DNA of 14,386 nucleotides, taken from NCBI GenBank assembly GCA_018897395.1, contig JAHIKV010000141.1:1-14386 (forward strand), given 5' to 3'. Source of the stretch: Planctomycetota bacterium. Its GTDB lineage: Bacteria > Planctomycetota > Planctomycetia > Pirellulales > Thermoguttaceae. The translations under genes and the position numbers were made by a program. Within the stretch, counting starts at the first letter, position 1, and the number at the start of each line of letters is the position of its first letter. Positions 8,347 to 14,188 of this stretch are shown one piece after another. Below the pieces are notes generated by a model. The model was given only the letters and a program-made list of their open reading frames with translations, ran no database searches and was not told the origin of the DNA.

Positions 8347-8374
8347 CGCCAAGGCGCAAAGACGGCAAGGCACC
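8347..8374. repeat. Degenerate seven-base repeat between GH2-like and DUF1559 genes
   Basis: CGCCAAG, GCGCAAA, GACGGCA and AGGCACC follow one another and share a G/C-then-AA pattern at a seven-base period, with one probable inserted base. It lies in the 95-base gap between the two genes. This is the weakest of the period-seven arrays listed here. Confidence 0.4.
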
Positions 8375-8387
8375 GGTTCATTTTCGC

Positions 8388-10610
8388 TTATTTGGATTGC
8401 GGCTCATTGACCAGCACCTTGCGCCGGGCAATGGTTGGGCTCCACGATTTGCCATCCCAGTGGGCTTTCGCCGCCAAGACGTAATTGCCGGGCGCGGCTG
8501 GCGTGGCCAGCGTTATGTCGTAGTTTGCCTGGCCCAAGGCCGGGACCTCGAAACGGCGTTGGCTGCTCGCCGCCGCACGGGCGCCGCCCTCGGCCTGCCA
8601 GACAAGTTCCAGTCTTCCTAGGGCGGCCTCATCAGTGTCGTTGACCATCATCACGCGATAGGTGCGTTCGCTGCCGGCCGGCAGTTTGGGCTGGAAGAAG
8701 TTGACGTACACGCCAAGGGGTTTGAACGCCTCACCCATGTAGCGTTCAAATTCCGGATGAAACTGGAGCCGCCGCACGTCGCGGAAGTTGTCGCAGGTGA
8801 AGGATGTGGGTCGATCCGCATCAAGGTAGGCAAGATACATCACGCCGGCATGGTTGCGGTATGCCCGCCAAAACTCCGTTAATCCCGCCAGCAGGTAGGC
8901 ATTCAGTTCGATCCGTTGCGCGGGTGTGGCGTTGGCGCCAAGCAGGTGCTCGTACACCTTCCGCGAAAGGATCGTCGGCATTCCGTCGCGGCGAAGCCAC
9001 AACCAGTCGTATTCGTTGATGATCGAGGGGTGCGGCGGAAAAGGGATGCCTCCCCGCTGCTTGCCGTCGGTCTTCCTTTCCAGGTCCTCGATTTGGAAGT
9101 AGGGCGGCTTGCCCAGGATGTAGTCGATAAAAAAGTACGGATGCGTTTCCACCGGATCGTTCGCGTCGCCGGGCTTGTTGTAGCCGTTGTCCCAAGGCCG
9201 GTTCGAGAGGTCCATGCCGCGGACCGCCGGAACCACCTTCTCGGCCAGCAACTCGCTGCGCGTCTCGTTCGAGGCGTCCCAGATCACAATGCTGGGATGG
9301 TTCCAGTTGTCGCTGACGAACTCGCGGAACTGTGAAATCAACTCGTCGGCCTTCCAGAACTTGTGGCGGAACGGCTTGCGGTCGCTCCAGATCGGAAACT
9401 CGTATTGGAGCAGCAGGCCCGCCTCGTCGGCAATATCCAGCCATCGCTCCGGCGGCACTCCGATGCAGATGCGGAAGGCGTTCCAGTGCATTTGCTTGGG
9501 AAGGTCTACCAGCAACCTTCTCACCCAAGCGTCGTCCCACGGCAGGCCGCCGCACTGCGGATCGCCGAAGAACCGGTGCAACGTGATGCTCGACCCGCGG
9601 AGGAAAACGATCTTGCCGTTGAGCATCGCCCGGCCCGTCGACGAGTCGCAGCGGAACTCGCGCATGCCGAAGCGGCTCGAACAGCTATCGCCGTTGCTGC
9701 TCGTATCGAGTACGTACAGGAAAGGGTTGTCCGGACTCCACAGAACTGCGCCAGGCACGGGTATCGTCTGTGTCGCGAGTCTTTCCTCGCCGGCGGCCAG
9801 GTCCACCCGCTGGACGACCGGTGCGCCTACCGGTTGGCCCGACTTCCAAGTCCTTAGCCGGAAATTCACGTCGAACGAGCCGGCCGGGCCAAAATTCTTC
9901 AGTCGGGTTTGCACGAGAATTTCAGACTTGCCGATCCGCGGGGCAACCTGCACGTTCTCGATCACCGGATTGTCGGCCGTCCGCAGCGAGACACTATCGT
10001 AGATGCCGGGCGTCCAGACTTCCTTTTCTCCGTCGTTGATCAATGGCGCCCACTCGGGCACCACGCCCGGATGGGCACCGATGCGGATCACCAAGCGGTT
10101 CTCGGCGTTCCACCGCATGGCGTCGGTGACGTTGAACCGGCCGGCGGTGAAACAGCCCCAATGCTCGCCGACTTTCTGGCCGTTGAGCCACACGGCCGTG
10201 CCAAACTGGGCCTTGTTCACGACCAGTTGGGCCGATTGCCTCCGCGCCGGTGCGGTAAACGTCCGCTGGTACCAGAAGTAGTTCCGCTTCTGCCGGGTCC
10301 GGCCCAACTCGTCGCATCGCTCCGACTCCGGCAAGACCCCACAGCCCTTCATGGTCCCAATGAACTCTTGGGATTCGTACTGGTCGACGTCGGGAAACGC
10401 TGGTTTCGATTGGTTCACCAGGCCGGGGACCGCAACCGTGTGGTCGAAACGGCTTGGCATCTCGTCGGCCCGGACGCCGTCGGCGATCGCCCAATCGCCG
10501 TCCAACGGTACGACAACCCGTTGGGCGTCTGCCCGCGTAGCCGCAAATGCAACCAGCGCCAGCGTCGTCCACGCCTGAATTGCCGTGAGAGCGATCCGCT
10601 CTATATACAT
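8388..10610 (-). CDS. Secreted GH2-like beta-glycosidase (beta-galactosidase/glucuronidase type)
   Basis: This 740-residue enzyme is predicted to be exported and to cleave a beta-linked sugar by the retaining mechanism. The signal peptide spans residues 1-29 (cleavage near ADA-QR). Residues 30-205 form the sugar-binding sandwich (WYQRTFTAPA; AVWLNGQKVGEHWGCF), 207-318 the Ig-like domain (LWSPDNPFLYVLD; GMREFR). The TIM barrel follows from about 325 (FLRGSSITLHRFFGDP). Glu449 in WDASNET (444-450) is the expected acid/base and Glu533 in IINEYDW (530-536) the expected nucleophile. A further C-terminal beta-sandwich covers about 635-740. I chose the ATG at 10610 because GGAG (10618-10621) lies seven bases upstream and the signal peptide begins there. 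An upstream in-frame ATG at 10655 would add 15 residues ahead of it. Beta-galactosidase, beta-glucuronidase and beta-mannosidase cannot be told apart here. Confidence 0.85.
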   Translation of the reverse strand: MYIERIALTAIQAWTTLALVAFAATRADAQRVVVPLDGDWAIADGVRADEMPSRFDHTVAVPGLVNQSKPAFPDVDQYESQEFIGTMKGCGVLPESERCDELGRTRQKRNYFWYQRTFTAPARRQSAQLVVNKAQFGTAVWLNGQKVGEHWGCFTAGRFNVTDAMRWNAENRLVIRIGAHPGVVPEWAPLINDGEKEVWTPGIYDSVSLRTADNPVIENVQVAPRIGKSEILVQTRLKNFGPAGSFDVNFRLRTWKSGQPVGAPVVQRVDLAAGEERLATQTIPVPGAVLWSPDNPFLYVLDTSSNGDSCSSRFGMREFRCDSSTGRAMLNGKIVFLRGSSITLHRFFGDPQCGGLPWDDAWVRRLLVDLPKQMHWNAFRICIGVPPERWLDIADEAGLLLQYEFPIWSDRKPFRHKFWKADELISQFREFVSDNWNHPSIVIWDASNETRSELLAEKVVPAVRGMDLSNRPWDNGYNKPGDANDPVETHPYFFIDYILGKPPYFQIEDLERKTDGKQRGGIPFPPHPSIINEYDWLWLRRDGMPTILSRKVYEHLLGANATPAQRIELNAYLLAGLTEFWRAYRNHAGVMYLAYLDADRPTSFTCDNFRDVRRLQFHPEFERYMGEAFKPLGVYVNFFQPKLPAGSERTYRVMMVNDTDEAALGRLELVWQAEGGARAAASSQRRFEVPALGQANYDITLATPAAPGNYVLAAKAHWDGKSWSPTIARRKVLVNEPQSK

Positions 10611-10698
10611 TGAGATACTCCGATCTACTGTCGGGTTAAGGCAACCGAGAATCATTTCAAGTATTGTTGTCTTGGTTCAGCGTGAAATGGAACCGACA

Positions 10699-10751
10699 GG
10701 CGCTCCGAGCGTCGTCACGAGAGCTGCTCGTGACGACGCCGGAAAAGCGCC
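10699..10751. repeat. Large perfect hairpin 3' of the PEP-CTERM gene
   Basis: GCGTCGTCACGAG (10709-10721) and CTCGTGACGACGC (10727-10739) form a perfect 13-bp stem around AGCTG. Outer arms GGCGCT (10699-10704) and AGCGCC (10746-10751) extend it across small bulges. It lies about 50 bases past the PEP-CTERM stop, so it may end or protect that transcript. It lacks a T tract, so it is more like a REP-type palindrome than an intrinsic terminator. Confidence 0.7.
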
Positions 10752-10755
10752 AGTC

Positions 10756-10790
10756 AAATCAGAAATCATACATCCTAAATCATAAATCTA
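10756..10790. repeat. Seven-base tandem array that contains the PEP-CTERM stop codon
   Basis: Five adjoining units read AAATCAG, AAATCAT, ACATCCT, AAATCAT, AAATCTA on the plus strand. On the minus strand the first unit begins TAGATTT, and its TAG is the stop codon of the PEP-CTERM gene. The unit sequence is AT-rich, unlike the surrounding genes. Confidence 0.75.
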
Positions 10791-11543
10791 TTTCCGCTTC
10801 CTCCATGCGTAGCAGAGCAGACCGATCAGGCCCGTGGCCAGCAGCGCCAGCGTTCCCGGCTCGGGAATGCGGTTGGTGAAACCGCTCAGGTTGAAAGAGT
10901 AGCTGCCAGTGTTGGCCGGCGCAGTAAACGTGAACGTGATGTTATCACCTACCGCGGTATACGCGTAACTCACGAGGTTGCCCTTAACCGGGAACTCGTA
11001 GGCGTCCATGAAAAACGTATCTGTGTCGGCATTAGCGCTATTGGTCATCGTAATTGATCTAATGCCACCCACCCCGCTTGCCCCCACGGAGTAGCTGTCG
11101 AATACGTACGACCCTCCCGGCGTCAAGCCGGCGAGCGTTACCGTGAGCGTGGTTGGCACAGTCGTGGAACCTCCGCGCGTGTTAATGTCGTTGATCATGT
11201 CTACCGTGGCGCCGGAACCGGGGAGCCAACCAGAGGCAACCCGGACCTGCTGGATGAAGCCGGTTCCGCTCCAGCCGAAGCCTTGGGAGCTGGTGCCAGT
11301 GATGTCGCCGGGGGCAGGCTCTCCCGCCGGTGTGAAAGTCACACTATTGATTGTACGAGCTATGTTAGTGCCCGTGTCAATCGTGTGGGTGTAGGGATAG
11401 AGGCTGTTGATCCCGGAGTCGGCATCTCCAGTGACCGGCGACTGGATGATCGTCGCCCATGCTACGTTTGTGAAACCGACCGTCACCGTTACGGCCAGGA
11501 ACGACACCAACAACAGACTTGCGAAATTGCGAGACATGACCAT
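10788..11543 (-). CDS. PEP-CTERM sorting-domain surface protein
   Basis: This 251-residue protein is expected to be secreted and anchored or processed by an exosortase (none is in the window). The signal peptide covers residues 1-30 (MSRNFASLLLVSFLAVTVTV, cleavage near AWA-T). The middle is rich in Gly, Ser and Thr and predicted mostly beta (LTVTLAGLTPGGSYVFDSYSVG; NITFTFTAPANTGSYSFNLS), as in other proteins of this class. The C-terminus has the full tripartite signal: PEPG at 227-230, a short hydrophobic segment at 231-245 and a basic tail RKRK at 248-251. GGAGG about four bases upstream supports the ATG at 11543. The ATG at 11537 is also possible, with GAGGAG eight bases upstream. A longer frame reaching 11636 has no support. 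It follows the sigma/anti-sigma pair and precedes the GH2-like gene. The ligand or function is unknown. Confidence 0.88.
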   Translation of the reverse strand: MVMSRNFASLLLVSFLAVTVTVGFTNVAWATIIQSPVTGDADSGINSLYPYTHTIDTGTNIARTINSVTFTPAGEPAPGDITGTSSQGFGWSGTGFIQQVRVASGWLPGSGATVDMINDINTRGGSTTVPTTLTVTLAGLTPGGSYVFDSYSVGASGVGGIRSITMTNSANADTDTFFMDAYEFPVKGNLVSYAYTAVGDNITFTFTAPANTGSYSFNLSGFTNRIPEPGTLALLATGLIGLLCYAWRKRK

Positions 11544-11667
11544 TTCTCCTCCCCGATTGGGGAAAAAACACACCATTTGAAGCGTCCATAGGCCCCAGAA
11601 ACACTCTGGATGAATCAACCCGGACGCTTCCCGCACGTGGAGCAGGTTGCAACGCCCGCTCTCTCCT

Positions 11668-11816
11668 GGTTCCCACGCTCTGCGTGGGAACCCACGTTTT
11701 CCGACGCTTTGCGTCGGCGTCCGTACCCGTCACGCTCCGCGTGACGCGGCTTCCTCACGCGGAGCGTGAGGAGTACATTGGAGACGTTGTCCGTTCCCAC
11801 GCGGAGCGTGGGAACG
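11668..11816. repeat. Array of five hairpins with a shared ACGC-NNN-GCGT core
   Basis: Five perfect hairpins follow one another between the anti-sigma and PEP-CTERM genes. They lie at 11668-11692 (11-bp stem, loop TCT), 11701-11717 (7 bp, TTT), 11728-11746 (8 bp, TCC), 11752-11772 (9 bp, GGA) and 11792-11816 (11 bp, GGA). All keep ACGC-NNN-GCGT at the top, while the lower stems differ with compensating bases on both sides. The first three loops are pyrimidines and the last two are GGA, so the last two are in the opposite orientation. The outermost pair carry almost the same stem (GTTCCCACGC). The last hairpin lies 12 bases after the anti-sigma stop and could act on its mRNA end. The whole array could also sit in the PEP-CTERM leader. 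Confidence 0.85.
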
Positions 11817-11828
11817 AGAGGACTCAAA

Positions 11829-13625
11829 TCAGTTCATAGCAGCACCCTCCTTTCTCCAACCGGCCATGACGGAGCCGTTCAGTTCGAGGAGCAACCCCAT
11901 CGGGCCGTCTTTTCCACGGTTCCACATATTTCCCTCTTCCGAGATTGCCCCATTGTGTACGTCGATCTCCAGCGTGTTGACGCCTTCGACGAAGCCTTTG
12001 CGGGCCAAGAACTCGTCGCTGAACCGGCGAAGTTGGCTGTAATCCCATCCGTGCTCCGGCACCGGCACTTGCCGGCCGTTCAGCCGGATCGCCTGGACGT
12101 GGTTGTCGGCGATGAACTGGCCCCGCAGCACGGCCGTCTCCAGCAACATGTCCCTAAGCTCGAATGTTGTGCGGAAGGTGTACGTAACGCCGTCGGGAAC
12201 GTTGGGCGGGCCATTGCCGGTGGAAATCCATTGCGATTGGTCCGGGTTATTCCTCATCCAGGCGTCGAAGGGGGCACCGGCGGTCACCACGGCCGGCCGC
12301 GGCTGGAAGTGCGGGTCGTCGCTGCGGGCCACAAGCTGCCAGTGCGGGTCCGGCTCGCCCTCCTTCAACCCCACGCCCGTGTTGAACACCTCGATCGGCA
12401 CCCACTCGGGCATCCGGCGGGCGAAGCCGAGCGGTCGCGCGTCCTCGGAAGTCCCGCGAATTATCCTGACGACCTGGTCCCGGTCGGGCCCCACCCGCGC
12501 CGACTCACCCACGCCCAATCGGATCGCGCGGGCATCTCCCTTGCCGCCGCTTAGCCGCACCTCGACCTTGCCCTGAAAGACGTGCGACTGGGTGGCGCCC
12601 GATTTATCCACTTCCACGCCGAACTCCGTGCCCAGGTCGGTTACAAGGGCGGTGGGAGTGCGGACGGAAAACAAGGGATTAGGGATTAGGGATTGGGGAT
12701 TAGAATTAGTGGCTAGTGGTTGGTGGCTAGTGGTTAGTGAAGCAGACCTTGAACCTTGAACCTTGGAACTTGAACCTTTTCCTTCAACCGCCCCCACCCG
12801 CGCCGTCAGTTTTCCCAGCGCGAGGTAGCCGCCGCTGCTGGATTCCACTTCGTAGGTACAAGGCCCTTGAAGGATGACCTTCGCGCCGGAGTCGTAAGTG
12901 ATTTCCATAAGTCCGGAGTCGAGGATGTATTTGCGGCCCAAGGGAACGCCAGCGCCGTTGAAGAAGGCTTCCGCTCCGGGGTCGTCCCATTTGCAATCGG
13001 CCATGCCGGTGATTCGGCCGACAAAGACCATCTCGGGGGCGGATTCTCCGGGGGCTGTTAGCCCCCGGCTATTGGCAGTTTGCCCCCGGCTATTGTCGGC
13101 GAGTTCGTAGTGGCGGGTGATTGTTATCGCCCAGAGCCCCAGCAGCATCGCGCCCAGGATCACAGTGGCGACCATGCAGGCGAACGTCCAACTGCCTACA
13201 AAGTCAGAAGTGGGTAGTGGGTAGTGGGTAGTGGATAGTAAGGGGAAGGGTGGATTGGGGATTTGAGGTTCGAGATCGAGTTGGTGCGGCAGTTCAACTG
13301 CCGCACCAACGGGCAGTTGAACCGCCGCACCAACGGGCAGTTGAACCGCCGCACCAACGGGTTGAGACGGTTCAACTGCCGCATCAACGGAAAAATCAAT
13401 GGCCGGCAAACCGGCCATCCCTCGCCGCTCGCCTACCTCCCGCTGACCGCCGTCCCACGCCAAGCGGCTATGCACGTCCATGTAGGTAATGAAGTATTCG
13501 CGCTGGGGCGCTCCGGCGCGGAGCAATTCGTTCAGCCGCAGCCGATCCGGCTCGTCGAAGCCGCCGTCGTGCAGGCGGTCCAGCAAGTCGTGCAGTTCGG
13601 CAATCCAATCGGGATGACCGCTCAT
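11829..13625 (-). CDS. FecR-domain transmembrane anti-sigma/sensor protein with C-terminal beta-sandwich-like domain
   Basis: This 598-residue protein probably holds the co-encoded sigma factor inactive until an outside signal arrives. Residues 1-60 are the cytoplasmic part (LHDLLDRLHDGGFDEPDRLRLNELL...YMDVHSRLAW), typical of planctomycete FecR proteins. One membrane helix spans about 145-170 (FACMVATVILGAMLLGLWAI). The FecR domain covers about 225-380 (YDSGAKVILQGPCTYEV; GKLTARV; FSVRTPTALVTDLGTEFGVEV; GKVEVRL). Residues 410-598 are an extracytoplasmic domain with NTGV, DPHWQLVARSDDPHF, WISTGNG, YTFRTTFEL, ADNHVQAIRLNG and VNTLEIDVHN. This pattern is familiar from secreted PEP-CTERM proteins and differs from the LamG domain common in such FecR proteins. 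Its ATG overlaps the sigma stop (ATGA at 13625-13622), implying translational coupling. Residues 84-141, 176-195 and 283-318 are encoded by repetitive DNA and look like insertions. Confidence 0.88.
   Translation of the reverse strand: MSGHPDWIAELHDLLDRLHDGGFDEPDRLRLNELLRAGAPQREYFITYMDVHSRLAWDGGQREVGERRGMAGLPAIDFSVDAAVEPSQPVGAAVQLPVGAAVQLPVGAAVELPHQLDLEPQIPNPPFPLLSTTHYPLPTSDFVGSWTFACMVATVILGAMLLGLWAITITRHYELADNSRGQTANSRGLTAPGESAPEMVFVGRITGMADCKWDDPGAEAFFNGAGVPLGRKYILDSGLMEITYDSGAKVILQGPCTYEVESSSGGYLALGKLTARVGAVEGKGSSSKVQGSRSASLTTSHQPLATNSNPQSLIPNPLFSVRTPTALVTDLGTEFGVEVDKSGATQSHVFQGKVEVRLSGGKGDARAIRLGVGESARVGPDRDQVVRIIRGTSEDARPLGFARRMPEWVPIEVFNTGVGLKEGEPDPHWQLVARSDDPHFQPRPAVVTAGAPFDAWMRNNPDQSQWISTGNGPPNVPDGVTYTFRTTFELRDMLLETAVLRGQFIADNHVQAIRLNGRQVPVPEHGWDYSQLRRFSDEFLARKGFVEGVNTLEIDVHNGAISEEGNMWNRGKDGPMGLLLELNGSVMAGWRKEGAAMN
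12675..12775. repeat. Three successive seven-base tandem arrays inside the FecR coding region
   Basis: Three blocks of four seven-base units follow each other. On the plus strand, 12675-12702 is GGGATTA, GGGATTA, GGGATTG, GGGATTA. Positions 12711-12738 are GGCTAGT, GGTTGGT, GGCTAGT, GGTTAGT. Positions 12748-12775 are CTTGAAC, CTTGAAC, CTTGGAA, CTTGAAC. They encode residues 283-318, between GKLTARV and FSVRTPTA, a place where FecR relatives normally have only a short turn. The reading frame stays open throughout. Confidence 0.85.
13048..13095. repeat. Hairpin plus 21-base direct repeat just after the membrane helix
   Basis: CCGGGGGCT (13048-13056) and AGCCCCCGG (13060-13068) form a perfect 9-bp stem with a GTT loop. 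GCCCCCGGCTATTG then occurs at 13061-13074 and again at 13082-13095, a 21-base period. It lies in frame and encodes NSRGQTANSRGLTAPGE (residues 178-194), a polar linker between the membrane helix and the FecR domain. Confidence 0.75.
13210..13237. repeat. Seven-base tandem array encoding the linker before the membrane helix
   Basis: Four units read GTGGGTA, GTGGGTA, GTGGGTA, GTGGATA on the plus strand. On the minus strand they encode LSTTHYPLPT (about residues 130-139), directly before the membrane segment of the anti-sigma protein. Confidence 0.8.
13280..13387. repeat. 24-base tandem repeat with a 31-bp near-palindrome, in frame
   Basis: GTTGGTGCGGCAGTT (13280-13294) and AACTGCCGCACCAAC (13296-13310) are perfect reverse complements around one base. 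A 24-base unit then runs as 13287-13310, 13311-13334 and 13335-13358. The last two are identical and a degenerate copy follows to 13387. On the minus strand it encodes PVGAAVQL, PVGAAVQL, PVGAAVEL (residues 89-112), a cytoplasmic Pro/Val/Ala linker in the anti-sigma protein. Confidence 0.85.
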
Positions 13626-14188
13626 GGCCTATCCTCCTTGGCACGATTCTCTTGGGCGGCGATTTCCTGGTTGATGCAATCCCACAGGGCTTGACGGATC
13701 CGACCCAACGACTTGCTTACGGAATTGGCGGGCCGGCCGAGCCGTCGGGCAACGTCCTTGACCGTCGCGCCCGGCACGTAACGCAGATTTATCAACTCGC
13801 GGTCGAGCAGGTTCAGCCTCTCGGCGCAGCGATCCATGGCTTCGCGCCGGGCCTCGAACAGGTCCTGCCGCGCGGCGACCTCGGCGGAAATCTGCTCGAA
13901 CACTCCCTCGTCGAGGACCGTCACCAGCCGATTATTGCGCCGGCGGTAGTTCCGCACTTCCAGATAGGCCACGCGGCTGGCCCAGGCGTAGAAACTCGTG
14001 GCCGCGTCGAATTGGTCGAACTTATTCCACAATACCAACAAAGTGTTTTGCATGACGTCTTCTGCGTCCTGCTGTCGCGGCAACAGAACGTGAACGTATT
14101 GGTACAGCCGACGCTGATTGGCCATCAACGCCGTCATGAACCGGTCCACTTTGTTGGGTAACGAATCTTCCACTGGACGAGTTCCCAT
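13622..14188 (-). CDS. ECF RNA polymerase sigma factor (Rhodopirellula/Verrucomicrobium type)
   Basis: This 188-residue sigma factor directs RNA polymerase to a specific promoter set in response to the adjacent membrane sensor. Sigma region 2 lies at about 17-85 (FMTALMANQRRLYQYVHVLLP; DAEDVMQNTLLVLWNKFDQF; FYAWASRVAYLEVRNYRRR). Region 4 lies at about 118-172 (LNLLDRELINLRY; ATVKDVARRLGRPANSVSKSLGRIRQAL), a helix-turn-helix that binds the -35 element. It has no extended N-terminus or region 3, as expected for the ECF group. I chose the ATG at 14188 because the conserved part begins soon after. A GTG at 14236 is in frame and has AGGA too close to it. Neither start has a good ribosome site, so the start is uncertain. 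Its stop overlaps the anti-sigma start. Confidence 0.9.
   Translation of the reverse strand: MGTRPVEDSLPNKVDRFMTALMANQRRLYQYVHVLLPRQQDAEDVMQNTLLVLWNKFDQFDAATSFYAWASRVAYLEVRNYRRRNNRLVTVLDEGVFEQISAEVAARQDLFEARREAMDRCAERLNLLDRELINLRYVPGATVKDVARRLGRPANSVSKSLGRIRQALWDCINQEIAAQENRAKEDRP

Noticed and set aside
11668..11816. tRNA or rRNA fragment
   Set aside because: The structures are independent short hairpins with three-base loops and do not form a cloverleaf or match rRNA.
11544..11828. Extended PEP-CTERM start at 11636, and a minus-strand frame across the hairpin array (11615-11827)
   Set aside because: The extension lacks a ribosome site and would place the signal peptide internally. The frame over the array is just translation of the palindromes.
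12675..13387. A CRISPR array as an explanation of the repeats in the anti-sigma gene
   Set aside because: The units are 7 or 24 bases, directly adjacent with no spacers, lie inside a coding frame, and no cas gene is present.
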